Shown here piece after piece: positions 29,208 to 37,866 of a stretch of DNA of 64,000 nt (position 1 is the stretch's first letter; every line of letters begins with the position of its first letter). The notes below the pieces were generated by a model. That model was not told the DNA's origin. It saw only the letters and a list, made by a program, of their open reading frames with translations, and did no database searches. This DNA is from Arthrobacter sp. PvP023 (GTDB taxonomy: Bacteria; Actinomycetota; Actinomycetes; Actinomycetales; Micrococcaceae). The DNA lies in the NCBI RefSeq assembly GCF_017832975.1, contig NZ_JAFIBI010000001.1, positions 1,736,001 through 1,800,000 on the forward strand. Direction: 5' to 3'. A program made the translations under genes and the position numbers.

Positions 29208-29328
29208 GGCTCTCCCTTCGGCTGGCGGAACTGCATCCGATAAAACACTACTCCTGAAGTGACCCGGCCTTCACAGTGTCCCGAGCACTGTCCCGAGCAC
29301 CGAGAGCCCTCCTGCTAACGTGGCGCGT

Positions 29329-29865
29329 GTGAGCGCAACCGCAGACGCAACCGCAGAGTCAAGCCGGCACCCGGCCGGCATCCAAATCCGCGGCGCCACC
29401 GCAGCCGACTGGCCCGGCATGTGGGCCATCCTGGAACCCGTCATCCGGGCCGGGGAGACCTTCACGTGGGACCGCGGCACCACGGAGGACGAGGCCCGCG
29501 CGCGCTGGTTCAAGGACGCCCCGGGCCAGGCATTCGTGGCTGTCCAGGACGGGTCGGTGCTGGGGACAGGAGAGCTGCACGCCAACCAGGGCGGGGGAGG
29601 CAGCCATGTGGCCAACGCAGGCTACATGGTCCACCCGGACCACGCCGGCAAAGGACTGGCCAGGGCCCTCTGCGCCTATTCGCTGGACGCGGCCCGGGCG
29701 GCAGGCTTCCGGGCCATGCAGTTCAACGCCGTGGTGGAGAGCAACGTCCGTGCCGTGGCGGCCTGGCAGGCCATGGGCTTCGAAGTCCTGGCCACCATTC
29801 CGGACGCCTTCAACCACCCGACGCTGGGCTACGTGGGCCTGAAGGTGATGTACCGCAAGCTGTAG
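29329..29865 (+). CDS. GNAT-family N-acetyltransferase
   Basis: 178 residues. The acetyl-CoA motif is GYMVHPDHAGKGLARALCAY, followed by MQFNAVVESNVRAVAAWQAM, a standard GNAT fold. The start is the second GTG (29329): TAACGT ends exactly 7 bases before it, which argues for a leaderless mRNA starting here rather than at the GTG three codons upstream. The substrate is unknown; the N-terminal IRGATAADWPGMWAIL and FTWDRGTTEDEARARW resemble acetyltransferases acting on small molecules such as phosphinothricin-like amines, but this is not enough to assign one. It is convergent with the GH4 gene. Confidence 0.82.
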   Translation: MSATADATAESSRHPAGIQIRGATAADWPGMWAILEPVIRAGETFTWDRGTTEDEARARWFKDAPGQAFVAVQDGSVLGTGELHANQGGGGSHVANAGYMVHPDHAGKGLARALCAYSLDAARAAGFRAMQFNAVVESNVRAVAAWQAMGFEVLATIPDAFNHPTLGYVGLKVMYRKL

Positions 29866-29892
29866 GCACAGCCGGAACCAGCACCGCCGGAG

Positions 29893-31260
29893 TCAGGCCC
29901 CGTCGCCCCACAGCTGTCCGAGAGCCGGAAACGCCGCTTCGTAGCCGGCCAACAGCTTCACAGCCAGCTCCTCGGAATCGATCAGCGGGTGCAACGCGAA
30001 CGCCTGAAGAGCGTCGGCCCGTCGTCCCTGCACCACCGACGACACCGTGAGCCGCTCCACCTCCTTGACCCGCTGCATGAGGGCAAGTTGCGCGTCTCCG
30101 GGCCGTTCCTGCGGCAGCGGCACCGCGCCGTCGGCGGTCACCCGGCAGGGAACCTCGACGACGGCGTCCGCCGGCAACCCGGGAACCGAACCTGCGTTTG
30201 GGGTGTTCAGGATGAGCTCCGTACCCCCGGCCGGCGCACCACCCGACAGAGCCCGCATCACGCCGAGGGCAACGCGCTCGTACCCGCCGCCCGCGAGGTC
30301 CTCCTCGTCCCGCTGTTCGCCGCCGGCGCGTGCCTCAGCCAGGTAGCCTTCCTCGCGCGAACGTCGGGCCGAGTCCCACAGTTCGTAGGCGCGGGGCCCG
30401 GCCGCGGCCAGTGCCGGGTACAGCCCGGACTGCTGGTCGTGGATCGATTCGCCGCGTGTCTGCCGCATCGCGCGGATGGCGCCGACGGCCCGTTCGGTGT
30501 CGTAGTAGTAATAGAGGTACTCGTTGGGCAGGCAGCCCAGTGCCTGGAGGAAGGGCTGCGGGAAGAGCCGTCCCTCCTCGAAGCCGGACAGGGCCTGTGC
30601 GTCCGCCAGCAGTCCGGGCAGCAGGTCCTGACCCCCCGACTCCAGCCGGTACAGCCAGCCCAAATGGTTGAGTCCGTAGTAGCCCACGCCGTCGAGCTTT
30701 CCCTCAGGCAGCGGGGCGCCGGCTGCCCGGGCAGCGCGGTGGACCAGGCCGCCGGCCGAATCGCAGATGCCGATCACCCTGGTGCCCAGCACGGGGACCA
30801 GCGCCTCGGTGACCATTCCGGCCGGGTTGGTGAAGTTGATCAGCCATGCCCCAGGGCATCGCTGCTTCATTTCGCGGGCCAGGGCCAGCATCCCGGGGAT
30901 GGACCGCAGGGCGTAGGAGATTCCGCCTGCGCCCGTGGTCTCCTGGCCCAGCAGGCCCAGGCCGATTGCCACGCGTTCGTCGGCGGTCCGGCCCGCTGTT
31001 CCTCCGGGGCGGATGGCCGCGAACACCATGTCGGTGCCGCCGAGGCCCTCGGCCAACGATGTGGTGGTGCTGACCGCAGGACCGGGTGCGCCGCCGGACG
31101 CACCCATTGATGCCAGGACGGCCTTGATCGCGGCCAGCCGCAGGGGATCGACGTCGAAGAGCACAAGCTCGCGAACCAGCCCTGCGAAGGGGCCGGAGGT
31201 GAGCGCCCGGTACACGAGCGGGACACGGAACCCGCCGCCACCGGCAATCATGAGCCGCAT
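29893..31260 (-). CDS. GH4 family 6-phospho-beta-glucosidase
   Basis: 455 residues. GH4 enzymes use NAD and a divalent metal to cleave phospho-glycosides by a redox mechanism. MRLMIAGGGGFRVPLVYRAL is the NAD-binding start, the metal-site Cys is in IGICDSAGG and the His in GLNHLGWLY, both typical of the 6-phospho-beta-glucosidase branch; NEYLYYYYDTERAV is also a family marker. The ATG at 31260 was chosen over a frame 105 codons longer because TAGACT (31268-31273, minus) ends 7 bases before it. It is divergent from a PfkB kinase gene, with which it probably forms a sugar-use pair. Confidence 0.92.
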   Translation of the reverse strand: MRLMIAGGGGFRVPLVYRALTSGPFAGLVRELVLFDVDPLRLAAIKAVLASMGASGGAPGPAVSTTTSLAEGLGGTDMVFAAIRPGGTAGRTADERVAIGLGLLGQETTGAGGISYALRSIPGMLALAREMKQRCPGAWLINFTNPAGMVTEALVPVLGTRVIGICDSAGGLVHRAARAAGAPLPEGKLDGVGYYGLNHLGWLYRLESGGQDLLPGLLADAQALSGFEEGRLFPQPFLQALGCLPNEYLYYYYDTERAVGAIRAMRQTRGESIHDQQSGLYPALAAAGPRAYELWDSARRSREEGYLAEARAGGEQRDEEDLAGGGYERVALGVMRALSGGAPAGGTELILNTPNAGSVPGLPADAVVEVPCRVTADGAVPLPQERPGDAQLALMQRVKEVERLTVSSVVQGRRADALQAFALHPLIDSEELAVKLLAGYEAAFPALGQLWGDGA

Positions 31261-31375
31261 ACCTCGCAGTCTATTCTGCTGCGGCCGGCCACTCACGGGG
31301 ACCCGCGCCCAGCCCGTGGCGCGCCCCGCGGCAGGGCTCTTTGCAGGCGTGGCGCGAGGGCGTAGTCTGCCGAAC
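31261..31375. promoter_or_regulatory. Divergent leaderless promoters of GH4 and PfkB-kinase genes
   Basis: TAGACT (minus, 31268-31273) and TAGTCT (plus, 31363-31368) each end 7 bases from the start codons of the GH4 and kinase genes. No clear operator palindrome was seen between them. Confidence 0.6.
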
Positions 31376-32467
31376 ATGGACGCGATACCAGAGCGCCGGT
31401 TCGACCCGCTCTCCGCCGTCCGCACTCCCGCGGACGGGAGCTTCGACCTGCTCCTGACGGGGACGGTCTTCCAGGACATCATCTTCACCGGGCTGCCCCA
31501 CGCGCCGGAGCCAGGCACTGAAATCTGGAGCGAGGGAATGGGCAGCTGCCCGGGCGGTGTGGCCAACCAGGCCATTGCCGCCGCCCGGCTGGGACTGCGG
31601 ACCGGGCTGGCGGCTGCCTTCGGCGATGACGGCTACGGGGACTACAACTGGAAGATCCTGGCCGCCCAGGAGCACGTGGACCTGTCCCTGTCCAAGCGGG
31701 TACCAGGCTGGCACTCGCCCGTGACCGTCTCGCTGAGCGTGCAGCACGACCGCTCCATGGTGACCCACGGCCACCCGGCGCCGGTCACCTCCTCGGAACT
31801 GATCGGGACGCCGCCGGCCGCTCTCGCCGCCGTCGCCGACCTGGATGAGGAACTGGCCCCGTGGGCGGTTGCCGCCCACAGCGCCGGAGTCAAACTTTTC
31901 GGCGACGTCGGCTGGGACGCCACCGGCAAATGGTCGTCCACCAGGCTGGACAACCTCGAGTACTTCCACGCATTTATGCCCAACCAGCGCGAGGCCATGG
32001 CGTTCACCGGCCGGGACACGCCCTGGGCGGCGCTGTATGCACTCGCCGACCGGGTTCCGGTGGCCGTGGTGACCCTGGGGCCGCAAGGTGCCATGGCCGT
32101 GGACTCCGAAACGGGCGAGGAGGAATGGGTGCCGTCGCTGCCCGTCTCGGCCTTTGACCCCACCGGGGCCGGGGACTGCTTCGGCGCTGCCTTCATTGTG
32201 GGCAGCCTGGCGCGCTGGCCGCTGGCGGACCGGCTGCGGTTCGCCAACCTGTGCGCGTCGCTGGCGGTCCAGGAAGTGGGCGGGTCCCTCGCAGCACCCG
32301 GCTGGGGCGACATCGCCGACTGGTGGAAGCGGGCCAACGCTAGGCCGGAACGGCAAAGCAGCCAGTGGCTGCGGCGCTTCAGCTTCCTCGAGGAAATCGT
32401 CCGCGATGTTCCCCCGCAGGCCCTGCGCCGGGCCACGGCAACCATCGCCCACCTCTCCGACGCCTAG
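31376..32467 (+). CDS. PfkB-family carbohydrate kinase
   Basis: 363 residues. The N-terminal GG motif is in SCPGGVANQAIAAARLGL and the C-terminal catalytic motif is FDPTGAGDCFGAAFI, with the base Asp in GAGD. The middle has FGDVGWDATGKW and FMPNQREAMAFTG. The specificity is not clear; the sugar-binding region does not let me choose between ribokinase, fructokinase and others. TAGTCT ends 7 bases before the ATG, so a leaderless start is likely. It extends about 50 residues past the kinase core with a Trp/Arg-rich tail. Divergent from GH4, it may phosphorylate a sugar released by that enzyme. Confidence 0.88.
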   Translation: MDAIPERRFDPLSAVRTPADGSFDLLLTGTVFQDIIFTGLPHAPEPGTEIWSEGMGSCPGGVANQAIAAARLGLRTGLAAAFGDDGYGDYNWKILAAQEHVDLSLSKRVPGWHSPVTVSLSVQHDRSMVTHGHPAPVTSSELIGTPPAALAAVADLDEELAPWAVAAHSAGVKLFGDVGWDATGKWSSTRLDNLEYFHAFMPNQREAMAFTGRDTPWAALYALADRVPVAVVTLGPQGAMAVDSETGEEEWVPSLPVSAFDPTGAGDCFGAAFIVGSLARWPLADRLRFANLCASLAVQEVGGSLAAPGWGDIADWWKRANARPERQSSQWLRRFSFLEEIVRDVPPQALRRATATIAHLSDA

Positions 32468-32509
32468 CTGAATTAAGCCACCCGCCGTGCCGCCACTAGA
32501 ATCACTAGG

Positions 32510-33703
32510 GTGACTTACCCAGCAGCAACCGAACGTTCAGCCAGCGAACGTTCAGCAGTGATCGACCTGGACGCCATCCGGCACAACGTGCGCCATCTGG
32601 CCGCCGTCGCCTCTCCCGCGCAGGTCATGGCCGTGGTGAAGGCCGATGCCTACGGGCACGGTGCCGTTCCGGTGGCGCGTGCTGCGCTGGAAGCCGGTGC
32701 CCGCTGGCTTGGTGTTGCGCACATATCAGAGGCGCTTGCCCTGCGCGCTGCAGGCATCGAGGCCCCGCTGCTCGCTTGGCTGCACACGCCGGACAGCAAC
32801 TTCGGTGCCGCCGTCGCCGCCGGGATAGACATCGGCTGCTCCGGCTGGGAGCTGGAAAAGATCGTCCTGGCGGCCCGGGAGCAGGAACGCCCCGCGCGCA
32901 TCCACCTGAAGGTGGACACCGGCCTGGGCCGCAACGGCTCAACGCTGGAGGCATGGGACAGCCTGGTGGGCGAAGCCATGGAATACCAGGACGAAGGCCT
33001 GCTCCGCGTGGTGGGCATCTTCTCCCACCTCGCCGTGGCGGATGAGCCGCACCGTCCGGAAACGGACCAGCAGCTGCAGGCCTTCCGCGAAGTCCTGGCC
33101 ATTGCGGAGGACGCCGGCGTGGACCCCGAAGTGCGGCACCTGGCCAACACCCCTGCCGCACTGTCCCGCCCGGACACGCACTTCGACCTGGTCCGCGTGG
33201 GACTTGGCATTTATGGACTCTCACCCTTCGAGGGCCAGTCGCCGGCCGAGCTGGGCCTCCGCCCGGCGATGACCGTCCGCACCAAGGTGTCCCACTGCAA
33301 GGACGTCCCCGCGGGCCAGGGCGTTTCCTACGGCCTCAATTACCGGACCGCCGCCGCCAGCACGCTGGGACTGATCCCGCTGGGCTACGCGGACGGTGTG
33401 CCCCGCGTGGCCACGGGCGGCCCGGTGCGGGTGGAAGGCCGGAATTACCCGGTGGTAGGCAGGATTGCGATGGACCAGATGGTGATCGACCTCGGACCCC
33501 GCCGCGTGTCGTCCGGCGGGGCCAGCGTGCTGGGTGCCGAGGCCGTCCTCTTCGGCGACGGCACAGACGGCGGCCCGACGGCGGACGACTGGGCCCGCGC
33601 GGCGGGCACCATCAACTACGAGATCGTGACCCGGATCAGTCCGCGTGTTCCCCGACGGTACGTCAACGAAAGCCATACGGACGGACCGGGTGAGGCGCGA
33701 TGA
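32510..33703 (+). CDS. alr: Alanine racemase
   Basis: 397 residues, PLP-dependent, making D-alanine for peptidoglycan. The PLP lysine is Lys44 in VVKADAYGHGAVP, and the catalytic tyrosine region GQGVSYGLNYRT is present, with GRIAMDQMVIDLG near the C-terminal domain. The start is a GTG; TAGAAT (32497-32502) ends 7 bases before it, indicating a leaderless mRNA. It is the first of five genes (alr-tsaE-tsaB-rimI-tsaD), overlapping tsaE by 4 bases. Confidence 0.97.
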   Translation: MTYPAATERSASERSAVIDLDAIRHNVRHLAAVASPAQVMAVVKADAYGHGAVPVARAALEAGARWLGVAHISEALALRAAGIEAPLLAWLHTPDSNFGAAVAAGIDIGCSGWELEKIVLAAREQERPARIHLKVDTGLGRNGSTLEAWDSLVGEAMEYQDEGLLRVVGIFSHLAVADEPHRPETDQQLQAFREVLAIAEDAGVDPEVRHLANTPAALSRPDTHFDLVRVGLGIYGLSPFEGQSPAELGLRPAMTVRTKVSHCKDVPAGQGVSYGLNYRTAAASTLGLIPLGYADGVPRVATGGPVRVEGRNYPVVGRIAMDQMVIDLGPRRVSSGGASVLGAEAVLFGDGTDGGPTADDWARAAGTINYEIVTRISPRVPRRYVNESHTDGPGEAR

Positions 33704-34287
33704 ATGATCCGCAGTGGGAGCTGTCCCTGACGGTGCAGAGCGCCGAGGAAACCCATGCCCTTGCGGCGGCCCTTGGCGCCGTTCTTGACGCGGGCGACCT
33801 CGTCATCCTGACCGGAGAGCTCGGCGCCGGCAAGACCACCTTTACCCAGGGACTCGGCGAAGGGCTGGGGGTGCGGGCCGGCATCATTTCCCCCACGTTC
33901 GTCCTGGTCCGCATCCATCCCAACCTTCCGGACGGCCCGCGTCCCGGCGGCCCCGACCTGGTGCACGTGGATGCCTACCGGCTGGAAAGCGCGGCGGAGA
34001 TCGATGACATCGACCTCGAAAACACCATGGACAGCACCGTCACCGTGGTGGAGTGGGGCCGCGGACGGGTGGAACACCTCAGTGACAGCGTGCTCGACGT
34101 CGAACTGCACCGTCACCTGGGCTCCTCACCCGGCGCTGCGGGAGGCTCCGCGCCGGGCGCCGCTGACGGCGTGCTGGACTTCGATACGGACGACGACGAT
34201 GAGCCCCGCACCATCATGATCCGCGGTTACGGCCCCCGCTGGGCTGAACAGCCCCTGCTGCCTGCCGTCCTGAAAGGGAATTCCTGA
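33700..34287 (+). CDS. tsaE: tRNA t6A biosynthesis ATPase TsaE
   Basis: 195 residues. The Walker A motif GELGAGKTT is at 39-47, followed by GIISPTFVLVR and VHVDAYRLESAAEIDDIDL, the TsaE pattern. TsaE drives turnover of the TsaB-TsaD complex that forms N6-threonylcarbamoyladenosine on tRNA. It is longer than the roughly 150-residue E. coli protein because of a Gly/Ala-rich stretch and an acidic run (DFDTDDDDEPR) near residues 145-168. It overlaps alr by 4 bases (ATGA) and tsaB by 1 base. Confidence 0.95.
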   Translation: MNDPQWELSLTVQSAEETHALAAALGAVLDAGDLVILTGELGAGKTTFTQGLGEGLGVRAGIISPTFVLVRIHPNLPDGPRPGGPDLVHVDAYRLESAAEIDDIDLENTMDSTVTVVEWGRGRVEHLSDSVLDVELHRHLGSSPGAAGGSAPGAADGVLDFDTDDDDEPRTIMIRGYGPRWAEQPLLPAVLKGNS

Positions 34288-34958
34288 TGCTCATCCTTGC
34301 CATCGACACCTCAGCCGTGGCCAGTGCGGCGCTGGTTTCGGACGACGCGCCGGAGGGCGTGCTGGCGAGTTTCTCCACGGAGGACACCCGCAGCCACGCC
34401 GAAGTGCTGGCCCCCGGCATCGACGCCCTGCTCGCTGACGCCGGAGTGACCGGTGCGGACATTGACGCGATTGTGACCGGCGTGGGCCCGGGGCCGTTCA
34501 CGGGACTGCGGTCCGGGATCGCCACGGCGCGGACCCTGTCCTACGTCTGGGGCAAACCCCTGTACGGCCTGATGAGCCTGGACGCCATGGCCCTGGAAGT
34601 GGCCGAATCGACTGCTGCCGTGCCGGAGTTCCTGGTGGCAACGGATGCCCGACGCAAAGAGGTCTATTGGGCGCGCTATTCACTCGTGGACGGCCAGCTG
34701 CCCCTGCTCGTTGACGGACCTCACGTGGGCTTCGCCGCCGATCTTCCCGACCTTCCGGCCTACGGTGCCGGTGCGGGCATCTACGAGGACGTGCTGAAAG
34801 CCGATCCGGATTTCAGCACCGAGCAGCCGGACGCCCTGTATCTTGGCCAGTTCGCCCTGGCGAGGCTGGCCGCGGGGGAGCAGCTGCTGGACTCCACGCC
34901 GCTGTACCTCCGCGAGTCCGATGCGCAGGTTCCCGGGCCCCGGAAGCGTGCGCTGTGA
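34287..34958 (+). CDS. tsaB: tRNA t6A biosynthesis protein TsaB
   Basis: 223 residues with an ASKHA fold. MLILAIDTSAVASAALV, RSHAEVLAPGIDALL and VTGVGPGPFTGLRSGIATAR are characteristic. TsaB is the non-catalytic partner that stabilises TsaD. It begins one base inside the tsaE stop (TGATG) and overlaps the following rimI gene by 4 bases (GTGA). The C-terminal part (PLYLRESDAQVPGPRKR) is a common end for this family. Confidence 0.95.
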   Translation: MLILAIDTSAVASAALVSDDAPEGVLASFSTEDTRSHAEVLAPGIDALLADAGVTGADIDAIVTGVGPGPFTGLRSGIATARTLSYVWGKPLYGLMSLDAMALEVAESTAAVPEFLVATDARRKEVYWARYSLVDGQLPLLVDGPHVGFAADLPDLPAYGAGAGIYEDVLKADPDFSTEQPDALYLGQFALARLAAGEQLLDSTPLYLRESDAQVPGPRKRAL

Positions 34959-35509
34959 CCGGGATGGCGGCCGGCCCCGTGCCGGCAGGGGTGACGCTGC
35001 GCAGCATGAACGCGGCGGACATCCCCGCGGTGCACACCCTCGAATGCAGGCTGTTCCCCGTGGACGCCTGGCCGCTGCAGATGTTCCATGACGAACTGGC
35101 GCAGGCTGAGACACGCCACTATCTTGTGGCCGAGGTTGCCGGTGACATTGTGGGCTATGCCGGCCTGATGTGCATCGAACCGATTGCGGATGTGCAGACC
35201 ATCGCCGTGGTACCCGAGTGCGAAGGCAAGGGAATCGGCTCGGCCCTGCTGACCGAGCTCATCGCCGAAAGCCGGCGGCGCCGCGCGGCGGACGTGCTGC
35301 TGGAGGTCAGGGCGGACAACCCCCGGGCCCAGGATCTCTACCGCCGCTTCGGCTTCGAGCAGATCCATGTCCGGCCGAGGTATTACCGGGACGGCGTTGA
35401 CGCCCTGATCATGCGGCTCCAGCTTCAGGACTCCGCCCTGATCGACCGGCCGGCGGGCACCGGCGCGACTACAGACACTATGCCGGCCACGGAGGCAGAC
35501 ACACCATGA
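34955..35509 (+). CDS. rimI: Ribosomal protein S18-alanine N-acetyltransferase RimI-like
   Basis: 184 residues. GNAT fold with the acetyl-CoA loop [16 protein letters not shown] and [20 protein letters not shown]; the N-terminal half has the RimI-like [20 protein letters not shown]. RimI acetylates the N-terminal alanine of ribosomal protein S18, though relatives act on other protein N-termini. The start is a GTG overlapping the tsaB stop by 4 bases. The position between tsaB and tsaD is common in bacteria. About 25 C-terminal residues past the fold are low-complexity. Confidence 0.92.
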   Translation: MTGMAAGPVPAGVTLRSMNAADIPAVHTLECRLFPVDAWPLQMFHDELAQAETRHYLVAEVAGDIVGYAGLMCIEPIADVQTIAVVPECEGKGIGSALLTELIAESRRRRAADVLLEVRADNPRAQDLYRRFGFEQIHVRPRYYRDGVDALIMRLQLQDSALIDRPAGTGATTDTMPATEADTP

Positions 35510-36576
35510 ACCGAACACAGCCCCTTGTCCTGGGCATCGAGTCCTCCTGCGATGAGACTGGCGTGGGAATCGTGCGCGGAACTGCGCTGCTCAGCAACAC
35601 CGTGTCCTCCTCCATGGAAGAGCATGTCCGCTTCGGCGGAGTCATCCCCGAGATCGCCTCCCGTGCACACCTGGACGCTTTCGTGCCCACTCTCCAGGGA
35701 GCCCTCGCGGAGGCGGGAGTCCGGCTCGACGACGTGGACGCTATCGCCGTCACCTCCGGTCCCGGGCTGGCCGGGGCGCTGATGGTGGGTGTGTGCGCCG
35801 CCAAGGCGCTCGCGGTGGCCACGGGCAAGCCGCTGTATGCCATCAACCACCTGGTGGCCCATGTGGGCGTCGGCCTGCTGCAGGAAGAGAACACGCTGCC
35901 TGAACACCTGGGCGCTCTGCTGGTATCCGGCGGTCACACCGAAATCCTCCGGATCAGGAACATCACCGACGACGTCGAGCTGCTGGGCTCCACGATTGAC
36001 GACGCCGCCGGCGAAGCCTACGACAAAGTGGCCCGGCTCCTGGGGCTCGGCTACCCCGGCGGGCCGGCCATCGACAAACTGGCCCGGACCGGCAACGCCA
36101 AGGCCATCCGGTTCCCGCGCGGACTGACGCAACCCAAGTACATGGGCACCGCGGACGAACCCGGCCCGCACCGCTACGACTGGTCCTTCAGCGGACTGAA
36201 GACCGCTGTCGCCCGTTGCGTGGAACAGTTCGAAGCCCGTGGCGACGACGTGCCGGTCGCGGACATCGCGGCCGCCTTCCAGGAAGCCGTGGTGGACGTC
36301 ATCACTTCCAAGGCGGTGCTCGCCTGCAGGGAAAACGGCATTACCGAACTCCTGCTGGGCGGCGGGGTTGCCGCGAATTCGCGGCTGCGCCAGCTCACCG
36401 AACAGCGGTGCAGGGCGGCCGGAATCCGGCTGACTGTTCCGCCGCTCGAGCTGTGCACAGACAACGGTGCCATGGTGGCCGCCCTCGGTGCCCAGCTGGT
36501 GATGGCCGGCATCGAGCCGAGCGGCATCGGCTTCGCCCCGGATTCGTCCATGCCGGTCACCACCGTTTCGGCGTAG
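35506..36576 (+). CDS. tsaD: tRNA N6-adenosine threonylcarbamoyltransferase TsaD
   Basis: 356 residues. [15 protein letters not shown] opens the ASKHA fold; the metal-binding HxxxH is His115 and His119 in [18 protein letters not shown] and [13 protein letters not shown] are also diagnostic. TsaD transfers the threonylcarbamoyl group to A37 of ANN-decoding tRNAs. It overlaps rimI by 4 bases and ends the alr operon. No hairpin terminator is visible in the 45 bases before the convergent YbdK-type gene. Confidence 0.97.
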   Translation: MNRTQPLVLGIESSCDETGVGIVRGTALLSNTVSSSMEEHVRFGGVIPEIASRAHLDAFVPTLQGALAEAGVRLDDVDAIAVTSGPGLAGALMVGVCAAKALAVATGKPLYAINHLVAHVGVGLLQEENTLPEHLGALLVSGGHTEILRIRNITDDVELLGSTIDDAAGEAYDKVARLLGLGYPGGPAIDKLARTGNAKAIRFPRGLTQPKYMGTADEPGPHRYDWSFSGLKTAVARCVEQFEARGDDVPVADIAAAFQEAVVDVITSKAVLACRENGITELLLGGGVAANSRLRQLTEQRCRAAGIRLTVPPLELCTDNGAMVAALGAQLVMAGIEPSGIGFAPDSSMPVTTVSA

Positions 36577-36621
36577 CCCGCACAGCGCCGCGGCCCCCCG
36601 TCCGGAGCGCAGCTAAGAAGT

Positions 36622-37773
36622 TCAGGCGGTGGGGCCGTTCCGCATCTGTTTGACGAGGTCCAGCACCACGGCCCGGAGGTCTCCGCCGTGTTCCGCGGCG
36701 ACGCGGCGCTGGCGCTGGTATCCGGCACCGCGGCTGATGATCTTTTCGACGTCGGCAAGCTCGTCGGAGCAGCCGAGCTTCGCAGCCACGGGCTCGAGCC
36801 GGTTCAGGGTTTCGAGCAGGTGCTCGGTGACCAGCTGCTCGTTGCCCTCGGCGTCGAGGATGATGATCGCCTCGAGGCCGTACCGCGCGGCACGCCACTT
36901 GTTCTCCTGGACGTGCCAGGGAGGCATGGTGGGAATGGTGCCGCCGTTGTCCAGGATGGTGGAGAACTCGTCCACCAGGCACTGGGTCAGCGCCGCGATC
37001 GCGCCGACCTCCTCCAGCGTGGCCAGGCCGTCGCAAATGCGCATCTCGATGGTGCCCAAGTTGGGGACCGGGCGGATATCCCAGCGGATCTCCGAGATTG
37101 TGTCGATCACTCCGGTGGTGAACATGTCCTGGACATAGGACTCGTACTCCGCCCAGGTGGAGAACTGGAACGGCAGGCCGGCGGTAGGCAGCTGCTGGAA
37201 CATCAGCGCGCGCTGGGAAGCATAGCCGGTGTCCTCGCCGCCCCAGAACGGACTCGACGCGGACAGCGCCTGGAAGTGCGGGAAATAGTTCACCAGGCCG
37301 TCCAGTACCGGCAGGACCTTGTCGCGGCTGTCCAGGCCCACATGGACGTGGACTCCGTAGATCACCATCTGGCGGCCCCACCACTGGGTGCGGTCGATGA
37401 GCTTGGCGTAGCGGGCCTTGTCCGTGACCGGCTGCAGCTGGGGAGGGCTGAAAGGATGGCTTCCGGCGCAGAAGACCTCGACGCCCATGGGGTCGGTGAC
37501 TTCCCGCACCGCGGCAAGGGAACTGCTGAGGTCGGCCTTGGCCTGCGCCACTGTTTCGCAGATGCCGGTGACGAGCTCCACTGTGTTCAGCAGGAGTTCC
37601 TGCTTGATGTGGGGGTGTTCGTCGTCCTCGTTGAGCTCGGGATGGTTGGCCGCGACGCCGCGAAGCACTTCATTGGCCACTGAGGCCAGTTCGCCGGTTT
37701 GCGCATTGACCAGCGCCAGCTCCCATTCCACACCAAGAGTTGATTGCCTGGATGAAGCGAAATCAATCTTCAT
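36622..37773 (-). CDS. YbdK-type carboxylate-amine ligase (GCS2 family)
   Basis: 383 residues. The GCS2 glutamate-cysteine ligase fold is recognisable from STLGVEWELALVNAQTGEL, CAGSHPFSPP, VIYGVHVHVGLDSRDKV and WDIRPVPNLGTIEMRICDG. YbdK-like enzymes show weak gamma-glutamyl-cysteine ligase activity; the physiological role is unsettled, and this organism likely uses mycothiol instead of glutathione. An alternative is a step in ergothioneine or redox metabolism, without direct support here. GAAGGG lies 6 bases before the ATG. It is convergent with tsaD and divergent from the NagZ-like gene. Confidence 0.88.
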   Translation of the reverse strand: MKIDFASSRQSTLGVEWELALVNAQTGELASVANEVLRGVAANHPELNEDDEHPHIKQELLLNTVELVTGICETVAQAKADLSSSLAAVREVTDPMGVEVFCAGSHPFSPPQLQPVTDKARYAKLIDRTQWWGRQMVIYGVHVHVGLDSRDKVLPVLDGLVNYFPHFQALSASSPFWGGEDTGYASQRALMFQQLPTAGLPFQFSTWAEYESYVQDMFTTGVIDTISEIRWDIRPVPNLGTIEMRICDGLATLEEVGAIAALTQCLVDEFSTILDNGGTIPTMPPWHVQENKWRAARYGLEAIIILDAEGNEQLVTEHLLETLNRLEPVAAKLGCSDELADVEKIISRGAGYQRQRRVAAEHGGDLRAVVLDLVKQMRNGPTA

Positions 37774-37866
37774 GTGGTCCCTTCACTGTTCCGCCGTCCG
37801 TTGCCGAAGCCGCCTGCGGGCGGGCAACGGGTGGTTCAATTCTAGTGCAGGGGTAGCATCGAGTTG

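Noticed and set aside
26169-29243. A plus-strand open frame of 1024 codons over fhs and mshA
   Set aside because: It is the antisense shadow of two well-conserved minus-strand genes. Long antisense frames are common in high-GC DNA, and its translation shows no domain.
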